Positions 22,173-33,632 of a stretch of DNA of 64,000 nucleotides are shown one piece after another. A program made the translations under genes and the position numbers. Numbering within the stretch: position 1 is the stretch's first letter; the number at the start of each line of letters is the position of its first letter. This DNA is from Riptortus pedestris (taxonomy: Eukaryota; Arthropoda; Insecta; Hemiptera; Alydidae): the NCBI GenBank assembly GCA_019009955.1, contig CM032229.1:3910501-3974500 (forward strand), given 5' to 3'. The notes below the pieces were generated by a model that did no database searches, was not told the origin of the DNA, and saw only the letters and a program-made list of their open reading frames with translations.

Positions 22173-22541
22173 TTTACCAGATTTAATAAACGCAAAAGAA
22201 TAAATTTGTAGGAAAAAAAAACACCCTCTTTGATAGCAATCTCCTAAGCAAGTCTCACCTGTTCCAACAAGACTTGTGACTAGAGGCCGAGAGCAGGAAT
22301 GAGCCTGTCACAAATCCTGTCTCAGGACTAGTACTCTCCGCTCTCCGATCCATATATGTACTTACATTTGACAGGCAAGTCTTGAGACTGCTCTCGAGAT
22401 TATTTTGTCTCAAGTGGACACTTACTTTAAGCCCCCTCCCCCCCAAGGCCCATTTCAGCCATAAATCTTTCATAATACATAACACAATCTTTAGTATTCC
22501 ATGAACCGGTCAAATATCGAATGTAGTGTTAATCAAATAAA

Positions 22542-23157
22542 GTCCGTCACGCAGGGGCTGTGTAAACTAAGCAGATTTCCTACGTGAAGTTTTACAATAG
22601 AGAAATCTGCCTAATAACAACAGTAGTAGTAAGAATCTCTAAACCTATTCACGAGGGACGAATAGTTACAGAAAAGTCCGCCAGAACTCTCGGCGGAAAG
22701 TACCGGACATAGCCGACTCCTGCCGACCACACACAGAATACAAATGCAAATATCTCGGTTATTATTCCATATACAGAAAAAATGTATAGAACAATATTTA
22801 TAGTAAATTTTATTTGCAATAAGATTAATTCTATACAATTTTTCGATCCGACGCATAATAACGGAGATTTTTCGAATTTTCAAAAGTCCCCCCTCTAAAC
22901 CCCCCCTCCCACTGGTCCGATTTCAGCCTTTAACGAACTTGATCTTCCTTTTTACATAAAACGTTTAAATATCGAGTTTGGTAACGATCAAACAAAAATT
23001 GCGACCGCTAGAGCGTTAAGAGCATATATATAATTTTGAACGGACCTCATTTTCGTCATCTCCTGAAAAGGATCGATGGACATTTGAAGACAATTCTCGA
23101 ATCTCGCGTCATGAGTACGACCTCAATACCTAATTTCCCCCAGGGGAAATCTGCTAA
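22542..23157 (+). mobile_element. Family A copy
   Basis: Runs from GTCCGTCACGCAGGGGC to GGGGAAATCTGCTAAAA, with a very short TA tract. It inserts into the tail of the old host copy (after AATCAAATAA) and is followed at once by another copy's 5' end at 23160, giving a head-to-tail junction. Confidence 0.8.
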
Positions 23158-23159
23158 AA

Positions 23160-24320
23160 GTCCGTCAGGAGCTGTGTAAACTAAGCAGATTTTCGACGTG
23201 AAGTTTTACAATAGAGAAATTTCACGTGAGCCGAACAGTTACGGAAACGACCGAACTAGCTTTTGCCGGAAACCCACGACTTAAACCGAAGTTAAGCAAT
23301 CTCATCTCGTCCTTTAGTGCACACTTAATAAAAAGTCCGTCACGCAGGGGCCGCGTAAACTAAGCAGATTTCTCTCGAGCTGTTTAACAATAGATAAATC
23401 TACAGACTGGTTACACAATAGACCCGTCGACATCAAGTGAATAAATACAAAAGATTATAAGAAACCTCCAGGCGGGTAGCACCTCAAACGTAAACAAACA
23501 GGTGCGCCAACTCCTCACAGGAAAGAAAAACAATTACGGAAATATTTCAGAATATAATATATTAATTTTATTGAAAACTATTTACTATATCTAGTACTGT
23601 AATTTATAATGGACCAGAATAATTTTTATATCAATCAATCGAATTTTAGTAGTCCTAGAACTTAAGAAGGGGGGGGGGTCACGATTACATATTTGCATTT
23701 AAGTCGTATAATAAAGGTCTCTTGAAAACCATTTATAGTATTTAAGCTTTGAATAATGTGATTTATTACATAACAGAGTATTATGTATGTCACATGAGTA
23801 GAAGTGGGGTTTTGCTGAAGGAATTTAATTTTCAATAAGATTGGTTCTATACAATTTTTTAATCTGACATATGATATCGGAGATATTTAGAATTTTCAAA
23901 AATCCCCCCCCCCCCTCCCACTGGTCCGATCTGTCTTTTTACATAAAACGTTTAAATATCGAGTTTGGTTACGATCAAACAAAATTGCTACCGCTAAAGT
24001 GTTAACAGACAAATATATATAATTTTGAACGGACCTCATTATCGGCATCTCATGGGTAGGATCGATGAATCAGTTACCCAGGTACAAAATTAGTAAATAC
24101 CAAAAATTTAAATTTAATAAAGACAAAAACATCCTAAATAACTAATAGCTATTAAATATGTGTATTTATATGTGCGTTAACAGACAAATATATATAATTT
24201 TGAACGGACCTCATTTTCGGCATCTCATGGGTAGGATCGATGAACATTTGAAGAAAATTTTTGGAAATCGCGTCATGAGTACGACCTCAATAGCTGATTT
24301 CCCTTAAGAGAAATCTGCTA
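23160..24320 (+). mobile_element. Family A tandem copies, one with internal duplication
   Basis: A 5' stub (23160-23334) joins a longer copy (23335-24320) of the variant-interior type (G run at about 23668). Near the 3' end a roughly 69-bp block (GTTAACAGACAAATATATAT... to GGATCGATGAA) occurs twice, at about 24000-24069 and 24175-24243, around a 105-bp segment that is also found at 32037-32110. Confidence 0.7.
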
Positions 24321-24351
24321 TAAATCATGTAGTTCATAACGAAATGTTATT

Positions 24352-24405
24352 ATTATTATTTATTAGCGTCCACTTTTTGCAACTTAGGCTAATGTTAAAT
24401 GGTAA
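24352..24405 (-). repeat. SINE tail fragment
   Basis: Matches the tail of the tRNA-derived SINE in reverse (TTATTAGCGTCCACTTTTTG, then the CTTAGGCTAAT word). No tRNA-like head remains. Confidence 0.45.
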
Positions 24406-24457
24406 AGACACGCCAAAAATATTTGTACTCAACTCGCACAATAGAAGTTCAATAAAA

Positions 24458-25987
24458 GTCCGTCACGCCGGGCTGCGTAAACTAAGCAGATTTCCCTCGT
24501 GAAGTTTTACAATAAAGAAATTTCACGAGAGCCAAACAAGTCAAGGAAACGGCCGAACTAGCTTTTGGCGGGAAAGTAACTCTCGTCCGTTAGGCTCCGA
24601 GATTAAAGTAAAAACAATTCAATCTCAAAAAAACAACAAGAACACAAAACATGGACTTACCTTTAATGATAGCAGCGCTCTGAACACTTATTACACCATC
24701 ATTAAATAGTGCCACAGAATATCTATTATTTGTAAGACTTAATACTGCTGTGAATATTAAGCAAACAAATAAAGGGCAAGTCAAATGGTAAGAACCTTCC
24801 TGATAGCAAACAGTCTGAGTTGTAAACAATCAGGTTAGCCAGCTTTTACCGGAAATAAAAGCAATTACGGAAATATATTTGAATATAAGTTATACATTTT
24901 ATTCATAACTAGTTATTATATCTACTACTGTAATTAATAATAAACCAGAATAATTTTTATCACAACCATTCCAAAATACGATACAGACGGTTATGAGATT
25001 TTCATATGATTAAGGAACAAACAGGTTAGCCAGAGAAGATTTACAATAGATAAATATACATACAGGTAACACTTCCGTGAATATTAGTGAATAATTACAA
25101 ACGGCAATGAGAAATCTTTCAGCGAATTTACAATATAAGTTAAAAGTCCCTACAACGTAATACGGCTGGAATGTAAACAAACAGGTTAGCCATCGATAGA
25201 TATACCGGAAAAACAAACAATTAAAGAAATATATCTGAATATAAAATATTAATTTTATTGGAAATTATTTACTATAGTTAGTGGAGTAATTTGAAACAAA
25301 TCAAAATAATTTCTATCTCAATCACTCAGATTTTTGTAGTCCAAGAAAAAAAAGGGGGGGGGTCAACAGAACGTATTTGTTTGTATCTCGTAAAATAAAG
25401 CTTTGTTGAAAAAAATATTTTGTATTTAACCTAATAATGAGGTAGTTTATGAGATATGAGCTTATTATTAATATGCCCCTAGTAGAAGTGGGGGTTTACT
25501 GAAAGCGGAACTCATTACGAAAAATACAAATATCTCGGTTAATACTCATTATACGGAAAATATGCATAGAACAATATTTATAGTAAATATAATTTCCAAT
25601 AAGATTGATTCTATACAACTTTTCGATCCGACGTACAGTAACGGAGATATTTCGATTTTTCATAAATTCCTCCCCTCTAAACCCCCCCTCCCACTGGTCC
25701 GATTTCAGCCGTTAACGAACTTGATCTTTCTTTTTACATAAAACGACTAAATTTCGAGTTTTGTAACGATCTAACAAAAATTGCGACCGCTAGAGCGGTA
25801 ACAGACAAATATATAGATAGATAGATATATATATATATATAGATATATATATATATAGACAGTTTTGAACGGACCTCAATTTTGTCATCTCCTGGGTAGG
25901 AACGATGGACATTTGAAGAAATTTTTCGAAATTCGCGTCATGAGTACGACCTAAATAGCAGATTTCCCTTATGGGAAATCTTGCTAA
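24458..25987 (+). mobile_element. Composite Family A block
   Basis: The 5' end at 24458 (GTCCGTCACGCCGGGCTG) is followed by two partly repeated variant interiors (CAGGTTAGCCA... near 24826, 25020 and 25179; G run at about 25352). The standard C-rich block, a (GATA)n/(TA)n tract at about 25812-25857 and the end palindrome follow, with CTAA at about 25987. Confidence 0.65.
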
Positions 25988-26135
25988 AACCAATGCTTGG
26001 TATTTAAGCTTCGAAATAAATGGGCCATGATATAACAGCTTATTGTTAAAATATCACGAGTCCAAACGGATTTCCCAATAAGTGCTGAAACCAAAAAAAA
26101 AAAATAAATGTCTGTTAACATGTAAGTTATAAAAA

Positions 26136-26235
26136 GTCCGCCACGCAGGGGCTACGTTAAGCATATTTCCCACTTGCGTCTCGTATTTGCATTTTTATCT
26201 CATAAGGTAAAAGTTCAAAGAGAACAATATTTCTC
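26136..26235 (+). repeat. Family A 5' end fragment
   Basis: GTCCGCCACGCAGGGGC through CCACTTGCGTCTCG, then the similarity fades. The following 26236-26810 shows no gene or repeat that I can name. Confidence 0.5.
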
Positions 26236-26810
26236 AGGTAAGAAAAAACGCCTCGTTCCTTCACTATTCTTTATTCGTTGTGACAGAGCGCTTTCAGAGC
26301 ATACGCTCCATCATCAGTGCCCTCTTCACAATGATGTGACAGGAACCAAGGATTCCCTGTGACTCTTTTCTTTTTTTTTTTAGTTAACATCAGTTAAGTT
26401 AATTGTCCTCGGGAAGAAATTAAGACTATTACAATACGTATTATCACAGTTATTAGTATCACATTTATTTTTATTGTCATTTAAATCGCCCGAGGAGACA
26501 CTATTGATTCCTGAAATTCTATCATTAAGGCTGCAATCACTAATCCTATGGTTACAACTAATCCTAGGAGCAGGCCTTACCCATCTTACTATAATTCATG
26601 GGATTAGACTCGACTTCTTGTCAATTCATTGAATTTCTTTATAATAGTCTGGCATTTAATAGCCAGCTTTTTAGGAATGAATATCTTTAACACGTTTGCT
26701 CGAACGCATTCCACTCAGCTCTATTGCTATTTCCCGCAATACTCTTTTTTTTCCTATAAGCCTCATGTAGAATGCTTGGCTGTCCAGGTTACTCGAAAAC
26801 CCCCCCCATT

Positions 26811-27541
26811 TTAGCAGGATTTTACCTTAAGGGTAATCAGCTATTGAGGTCGTACTCATGACGCGAGTTTCGAAAAATTTCTTCAAATGTCCATCGATCC
26901 TACCCAGGAGATGACGAAAATGAGGTCTGTTCAAAATTATATATATATATCACCCAAATTGGGATATATTCGAAGAGGTGACCAGTAATTCCGCAGACGG
27001 TACTCCAAGAAGAGCAGACATTGTAGTGATCATGAAAAATGAAAAGAAAGGATTAATTTTGGATCCCACTGTCCGGTTTGAGACGAGCCAAAATCAAGCA
27101 GACGAGGTGGATCAAGAGAAGAAAGGAATATACGAGCCATGTTGCCTGTATTTCTCTGAAAAATACCACATCCAAGACTGGACAGTTATAGTGCTTCTGT
27201 TTGGTTCAAGAGGAGTCCTCCATCAAAAAACCGTCAAGACCTTAATTGAATATGGGCTGAACAAAGATGACCTGAAGGACTTGTCCACCCTTATCCTAAA
27301 GTCATCTATAAAAATTGTGAACCACCATTTATATAAAAAATAAATCTGAAATATTAAGCTGCAATCTCACCTGAGGTACCTCCCAAAGTTCCTCCATTCA
27401 AAATAAAATATAATTACTTAAACAAAATAAAATTAAAAAATTAATAATATTACCAAAACTGGCAGATTAGGAGGCTGACCACAAAGGTACCCTCAGAAAG
27501 AGGGCAGCTTAATTTGTTTGTATATATATATATAAAAAAAA

Positions 27542-27604
<63 letters not shown>

Positions 27605-28092
27605 CTGTTAACGCTCTAGCGGTCGGAATATTTGTTTGATCGTTACCAAACTCAAAATTTAATCGATTAAGTTCGTTAATAGCTGGAATCGGACCAGTGG
27701 GAAGGGGGGGGGTTTAGAGGGGGGAGTTTCGAAAATTCGAAATATCTCCGTTATTATTCGTCGGATCAAAATTTTGTATAGACCCAATCTTATTGCAAAT
27801 TAACACCCTTTACTATAAATATGGTTCTATTCATTTATTCTGTTTCTCGCGCCTAACTATTATAAAACCGAGATATTTCCCCGCCCGCCTTTTGTCATCT
27901 GTGTGTGTGGTCGGGCCCCTCCATGTTCGCCCGGAAGTTTCCGCCGCAGCCCTAGTGTGGCCGTTTTACTAACTATTCGTCCTCGTGAGATTAGGTTTAT
28001 TCTACTGTTATTTTGAGGCAGAATCTTCTCTATTGCTAAAACTTCACGTGGGATAATCTTGATTTGTTTACGCAGCCCCTTGCGTGACGGAC
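26811..28092 (-). mobile_element. Family A copy, reverse, split by a LINE fragment
   Basis: Reads in reverse from TTAGCAGG... (3' end) to ...GCGTGACGGAC (5' end). The (TA)n tract is interrupted by a 5'-truncated LINE piece at 26951-27515, with TA repeats on both sides. The right half (27700-28092) carries many small insertions relative to sister copies. Confidence 0.7.
26951..27515 (+). pseudogene. LINE reverse-transcriptase C-terminal fragment
   Basis: An open frame runs from the first base of the insertion at 26951 to a TAA at 27341, giving 130 residues: HPNWDIFEEV, then GTPRRADIVVI, GLILDPTVRFE, EKKGIYEPCC and VIVLLFGSRG. This matches my memory of the region after the reverse transcriptase in insect non-LTR retrotransposon proteins. 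About 170 bp of 3' sequence follows. The reverse transcriptase itself is absent (5' truncation, usual for LINEs). The clade is not assigned. Confidence 0.7.
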
Positions 28093-28241
28093 TTTTTTGA
28101 TTTTCAGTTCGTAAATTTCAATTTACAAAAAGCATCAAACTAAGCCACTGGGAACCCCTAAGATTCTTAACATTTATTAATAATGGAAAAATGAAAAATA
28201 TTTTTTTCTTGCGCTTGGCAAGCTTCTATATCCATTTTTTG

Positions 28242-28975
28242 AGCAGGGACTTGACCCCTTAGGGGTAAATCAGCTAATTTGAAGGTCGTACTCATGATCC
28301 GCGTATTTTCGCGAAAACTGTTCTGTCTATGTCCATCGATCCTACCCGGAAGATGTCGGAAAAATGAGGTCCGTTCAAATTTATATAGATGTATCGTGTG
28401 ATATTTTTATATATTAATATATTTATATTTATATATATTAATATATATTTTTATATTATATATTATTTGTCTGTTAACGCTCTAGGCGTGCCGTAATTTT
28501 TGTTTTGATCCGTTACTAAACTTAATATTTACACAGTTTTACGTTATAAAAGAGTGATTCAAGTTCGTTATTTGGCTGAAATAGGTCTAGTGGGAGGGGG
28601 GGTTTAGAGGGGAGGGATTTTTGAATAAATTCATATATATCTCCATTATTATGCGTCGGATCGAAAAATTGTTTAGGAAATCAATCTTATTGTAAATTAA
28701 ACTTTACTTAAAATACATGTTTTATACATTTATTCTGTATCTTGAATATTACACGTGAGATTTGACATTTGTTTTGTGTGTGTGGTCGACGGAACCCAGC
28801 CATGTTCCGGATCTCCTCCGCCGAGAGCTCTCTGGTGGCCGTTTCCAGAAACTATTCGTCCCTCGTGAATAGGTTTAGAGATCCCTTCCTACTACAGCTG
28901 TTATTAGGCGGATTTCTCTATTGTAAAACTTCACGCGGGAAATCTGCTTAGTTTACGCAGCCCCTTCGTGACGGA
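28242..28975 (-). mobile_element. Family A copy, reverse
   Basis: Starts AGCAGGGACTTGACCCC (a diverged end palindrome) and ends CGTGACGGAC. It carries the (TA)-rich tract, the reverse C-rich block (GGGGGGGTTTAGAGGGG) and the 5' stem pair. Scattered one-base insertions are frequent. Confidence 0.7.
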
Positions 28976-29133
28976 CTTTTTGAGGTGCTGGATGGTGAAG
29001 GACTTTAATGGAGAACAATATTTGTTATTTAGGCTTGTTATAAAGTGCTTCATAAAATAACAGCTTATTGTATGATTATAGCATGAGTGGGGGACCGAGG
29101 GGGGGTTTTACTGAAGGCCGAAAACTACAAAAA

Positions 29134-31065
29134 GTTCCCCGTCACGCAGGGGAAGCGTAAACTAAGCAGATTCCCAACGTGAAGTTTTTTCAATAGAGAA
29201 CATCTGCCGAATATCAAACTGTAATGGAAAAAAAACATCTACACTAAAAACATTATTTAGGGCGTTAATAAACAGTAGTTTCTAGCCCCGAAACACACAG
29301 TTAACCTTCCTCTAAAACCTTATTCACGAGGGTCGGGGTTAGTTATGGAAAAGGCGCAGCCAGAGCTCTCGGCGAAAAGTCCGAACAAACAGCCTACTGG
29401 TTCCACACGCAGTATATACAAATGCAAAATATCTCGGTTAATATTCATCGATTCAGAATAAAATGTATTAGATGCTATTATTTATAGTAAATTTAATTTG
29501 CAATAAGATTTGATTCTGTCACAATTTTTCGATCCGACCGAATAGTAACGGTGATATTTCGATAATTTTCTGGAAATACGCTCCCTCTAAACCCCCCATC
29601 CCCGTGGTCCGATTTCAAGCCGTTAACGCGAAACTTGATCACTTCTTTTGACATATGAAACGAGGCTATATATCGAGGTTTGGTAACGGTCAAACAAAAA
29701 TTGCGGACCCGGTAGAGGCGGTAACCAGACAAACTATAGGTATTTATTTTAGATATATATACTAGCTCAGATACCCGGCTTCGCTCGGGAATTCATTTGA
29801 GGCTGAATGTTGATGGTATTTTTTTGGCAAGGCTTTATTTTGCACAATATTTTGACATTTACCCGTCCCAGTGTTTAGGGTTAATACCCGTTGTTGGCAT
29901 TTGTTAATAATAAAATTATTTTTTTATGTAAGACTTCACTGTACTGCATATTGCCATATTTCCCGTCTCCTGTGCATTATGCATAGATTTGAATTATTAA
30001 GGAGGAAATATTGACATACATTTGGCAGAATTTTTTCAGGTGAGGTACCTGATAGTTCATATCGAAAAGAAGTGTTGAGCAAATTTCTCTAAATAACAAA
30101 ATAAACAACTTTTGTTATGTGCATATTTGCCGAAACTACAATAGGAAAATATCAATATTTTTAATTTCAGGTCTCCCTTATAACCCCCACTCCTGCCTGT
30201 CCCTAGAAATAGTATGGCTTTTTATAAGGAAGGCGTTAGTGCTAATACACATACTGAGTGTTTTATTTAGTTCGGTTGAGTCTTTTGTGCCAAATAAAAT
30301 TTTTCACTTCCGCTATAATTTTTAGCGTATATCTCGTTTATAATTCGGTATACGAAAAAAGTGTATATAACAAAAGTTACTCTAAATAGCAAAATAAACA
30401 ACTTTTGTTATGTTCATATTTGCCGATAAACCAATAGGAAACGAAATATCGCTATTTTTAATTTCTGGTTTCCCTTAAAACCCCCACTCCTGCCCGTCCC
30501 TAGAAATGTTGGTATGGCTTCTTATAATGAAAGCGTTAGTGCTAATACACATACCGAGTTTTATTTATTTCGGTTGGGTCTTTTGTCCCAAATAATATTG
30601 TTGACTCCCGCTATAGTCATAAGCGTATAACTCATTTAAACTTCGGGATACGATGAAAGTGTTTATGGCAAAAGTTACTCTAAATAACAAAATAAACAAC
30701 TTTTGTTATGTGCATATTTGCGAAAAAACCAATAGAAAACGAAATATCGCGACTTTTAATTTCAGGCCTCCCTTATAACCCCCACTCCTGTTCGTCTCAG
30801 AGGAAATTAATATATCCTATCTCTCAAGTTGGACCAGACTTCTCAGGGTGTGCCAATTTAATTTAAAATCGGTTAAGTAGTTTAGGAGTCCATCGCGGAC
30901 AAACATCGTGACAGGAGATTTATATATATATATATATACAGTTTTGAACGGACCTCATTTTCGTCATCTACTAGGTAGGATCGATGGACATTTGAAGAAA
31001 AATTTCGAAAATTCCGTCACGAGTACAACCTCAATAGCTGATTTCCCTTAAGGGAAATCTGCTAA
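29134..31065 (+). mobile_element. Family A copy with a Helitron in its TA tract
   Basis: The left part 29134-29755 runs from the 5' end (GTTCCCCGTCACGCAGG) to the TA tract. The right part, about 30926-31065, resumes with ACAGTTTTGAACGGACC and ends AAATCTGCTAA. A reverse Helitron fills the tract. The left part is rich in one-base insertions; the right part is clean. Confidence 0.75.
29762..30925 (-). mobile_element. Non-autonomous Helitron, reverse
   Basis: The 3' end is at 29762 on the minus strand (CTAG, with the CCCGGCTTCGCTCGGG hairpin just inside at 29773-29788). Three internal repeats of about 300 bp begin near 30090, 30380 and 30680. The 5' end merges into (TA)n near 30925. That end (CATCGCGGACAAACATCG) differs from the 35311 copy, so it is a distinct subfamily end. 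Confidence 0.75.
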
Positions 31066-31070
31066 AAACG

Positions 31071-31575
31071 CAAATATCTCGGTTAATATTAAAGATAATG
31101 AACACATGTGCATACCAACATTTATAGAACATTACATTTTCGAAATTCCTCCCCTCTGAACCCCCCCCCTCCAGTCCGATTTCAGCCGTTAACGAACTTG
31201 ATCTTTGTTTTTACATAAAACACATATATCGAGTTTCGTAACGATTAAACAAAAATTGCGACCGCCAGAGAGGTACACACACAATTTTGAACGAATCTCA
31301 ATTTCGCGTCATGAGTACGACCTCAATAGCTGCTAAAAGATGTGCATAGCAACATTTATAGGAGATTACATTTTCACTGAGATTGGATATATACAAATTT
31401 TCGATCCGACGTATAATAATCGAGATATTTCGAGTATTGAAACCCCCCCCCCCCCCTTCTACTGGTCCCATTTTAGCCACTAACGAGTTTGATCTGGAGT
31501 TTTACATTTAACATTGAAGTATCTTGATTGTTAACGATTAAACAAAAGTTGCGAATAGATCTGTTAGTCATAGCT
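31071..31575 (+). repeat. Two truncated Family A pieces
   Basis: 31071-31340 starts inside the element (CAAATATCTCGGTTAATATT) and ends abruptly at AATAGCTGCTAAAAG without the palindrome. 31341-31575 repeats the following internal segment. The stretch 31580-32036 shows only weak similarity and no gene. Confidence 0.55.
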
Positions 31576-32036
31576 AATTTCGTTAAGAGGTTCTATTAGA
31601 CTTAAAATGTTCAAATTCGTATATAGGGCAGCTGTAATGTCTACTTGTGCATTTCTTGTTTTGATCTAAATCTACTAAGGGAGAGGGGGCAACAATAAAA
31701 GAAAATGCTATTTCTCTCCACCTATTAGAGATATAAAAGATTTTTTTTGTTTATTATGAAAATGAATATAAATCATGGTCTATGCCATTTTTGATGAGAT
31801 GAGTGGGGAGATTTTCAAATGAAGTCCAGTCACACATTTTGTTTGATTAATTTAACAGTTAAGGAGGTCATGAAGTGTCCACATCAGTGTTTTTAAAAAT
31901 TACATCATTAGAACAACCTCAATAGCCGCAAAAAACATAGGAAGTAAATTAAGTGGAAACATTTTCCCTAGGAACCCAATCTGGTAGGACAAAGAGATTA
32001 GTTCCAAATAGATATTTATTTATATATTTACAGCAT

Positions 32037-32110
32037 CAGTTACCCAGTTACAAAATTTAAATAAAGACAAAAACATCCTAAATAACTAATAGCTATGTAA
32101 TATGTGTAAT
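32037..32110. repeat. Segment shared with 24069-24175
   Basis: ATCAGTTACCCAGTTACAAAA through CATCCTAAATAACTAATAGC also occurs inside the duplicated region of the Family A copy at 23335-24320, with an extra 20-30 bp there. Its nature is unknown. Confidence 0.65.
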
Positions 32111-32299
32111 GTCATAAATGTAATTTAAGAGTACTCAACAAATTTTCTATTTTAAATGACTCTCCAAAGGAACAATAGAAAGAACATTGATAAATTTATT
32201 TTCAACAAACATAAATTGCATTCTATTTACAAGATAAATATGAACGGTTTGATGATGATTAGTAGGAAGGGGGTTTACTTGAAAGTGGTAAAATAAAAT

Positions 32300-32423
32300 A
32301 ATTTTGAACAGAAGTCATTTGCATTATCTACTAGGTAGGATCGATTGACATTTGAAGAAATGTTTTAAAAAATACGTCATGAGTACAACCAATAGCTGAT
32401 TTCCCCTAAGGGAAATCTGCTAA
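32300..32423 (+). repeat. Family A 3' end fragment
   Basis: TTTTGAACAGAAGTCATTTG, then GGATCGATTGACATTTG and the palindrome GATTTCCCCTAAGGGAAATC followed by TGCTAA. Confidence 0.65.
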
Positions 32424-32473
32424 AATTTCAAACATGAGTAATAATACATTCACTCTCATACATTAAAAAAGAC

Positions 32474-32890
32474 TTGCATACCGATACAATACATAAGTGG
32501 AACAGAGAATGGACGACATGTAACAAATCTTACAGCTTACATCAATACATACCAAATATAACTCACAACAACTACAACACAATTAAGAGTCACCATCACA
32601 AATGCACACAATTTCTAACAGAACATGGGCAGACAGGACATTATTTAACAAGATTTAAAATTCAAGACAATGACAAATGTACTTGCGACTTATAGATAAC
32701 ACAAACGTTTTTACATATACTTTATGACTGTTCAACATTTAATCAAAATAGATCAAATTTAATAATGAACATAATTTTAAAAGGAGGTAATTGGCCAGAA
32801 CCACCTCATGTTATATTTAGTAAATATAATAAAGAACTTATAAAGTTTATTAGAAGTATAGACATGGATGTAGAGAAAAAATTACATTAG
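32474..32890 (+). pseudogene. LINE ORF2 C-terminal fragment (Jockey/R1-like)
   Basis: The frame reads HKWNREWTTCNKSY, HKCTQFLTEHGQTGHYL and DKCTCDL, has a stop at 32693-32695, then continues TFLHILYDCSTF and NWPEPPHVIF to a TAG at 32888. The QFLTGHG-like word followed by a C-x-C...H-x4-C knuckle is typical of the tail of Jockey/R1-type LINE proteins. The fragment is inactive: 5'-truncated, with an internal stop. Confidence 0.65.
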
Positions 32891-32985
32891 AATGTCAAGT
32901 TGATTGTGAGGAATGGGAATTATGATGGTTGAGTTTAACTTTAATTGATTTGTTTTTTTTTTCATTTCATTTATTAATTTTATTT

Positions 32986-33195
32986 GGGGGCTCAGGTTAG
33001 CCATGTGAGTTAAAGCGTTGACCTTAATCTCACATGGTAAACCTAGAGTGGCGAGTTCGATTCTCGCCTGGGCAAAGGAAATTATTTAGTGACGGAATTC
33101 ATTAAATAATATCCTAAGTCCCACCCTGGCTAGAAAAGGGTGGTAACCCAATTAGCCTTAGTTCCAAAAACTGGATGTTAATCAATAATAATAAT
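32986..33195 (+). repeat. tRNA-derived SINE, good copy
   Basis: The head GGGGCTCAGGTTAGCC holds an A-box-like segment (GTTAGCCATGTGAGTTAAAG), and GAGTTCGATTCTCGCC is a clear B box. The spacing and long arm suggest a class II (Leu/Ser-type) tRNA ancestor. A body with CCCACCCTGGCTAG and a tail of AATAATAAT follow. It is not a functional tRNA. Confidence 0.8.
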
Positions 33196-33477
33196 TTTAT
33201 TTGTAATTATCTTACTTATTTTAATAATTTATTTTATTATTTTTTTTATATTATATTTGGTTAGATGGTTGAGAAAAATAAAAATATGGTATGTGGTATG
33301 GTTGAAAGTAAAATAAAAATGTATTTAAACATAATCATACATGTAATATGCCATGTGGCAATGGAGCATGTATTCAAATAAATTACTCCTATAGGGTTAC
33401 TGTAAGGAGAAAAAAAAAAGACTAATAATATATATGTTAGAAAAAAAAAAGAGTACAAACAACATTTGTAGAAAATT

Positions 33478-33632
33478 AAATGCTTAAACATTGAGTAATG
33501 ATACAAACAAATATGAAGGGACACGATTTTACTCATCTAGGTAGATTTTATGAGCATTTGTAGAAATTTATCAAAAATCACATCATGAGTACAACCTGAA
33601 TAGGTGATTTACCTCAGAGTAAATCAGATAAA
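33478..33632 (+). repeat. Degenerate Family A 3' end
   Basis: Keeps the order GTAATGATACAAACAAA, ATTTTACTCATCTAGGTAG and the end palindrome GATTTACCTCAGAGTAAATC. Confidence 0.5.

Larger units (their letters stand above)
16636..22421. mobile_element. PIF/Harbinger DNA transposon, split by later insertions
   Basis: The TIRs are GTGTCGACTTGAGA... at 16636 and, on the minus strand from 22421, GTGTCCACTTGAGAC..., both continuing into TCTCGAGAG. The flanks TAA (16633-16635) and TTA (22422-22424) fit the 3-bp TWA-type target duplication of Harbinger with one mismatch. The element holds a transposase N-terminal fragment on the plus strand and a MADF/Myb-like fragment on the minus strand, the usual two-gene arrangement of this superfamily. 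Most of the transposase gene is missing. Confidence 0.75.
16245..22541 (+). mobile_element. Old Family A copy hosting a Harbinger element
   Basis: The left part (about 16245-16632) and right part (about 22425-22541) together read as one degenerate Family A copy. Its C-rich block is split exactly by the Harbinger termini (TTTTCTAAAGC on the left; CTTTAAGCCCCCTCCC on the right). It is cut off at AATCAAATAA by the next Family A copy at 22542. This is the outermost level of a four-level nest. Confidence 0.6.

Noticed and set aside
32986..33075. tRNA gene
   Set aside because: A and B boxes are present, but arms do not pair into a full cloverleaf and the same sequence recurs with a SINE body. It is a SINE head.
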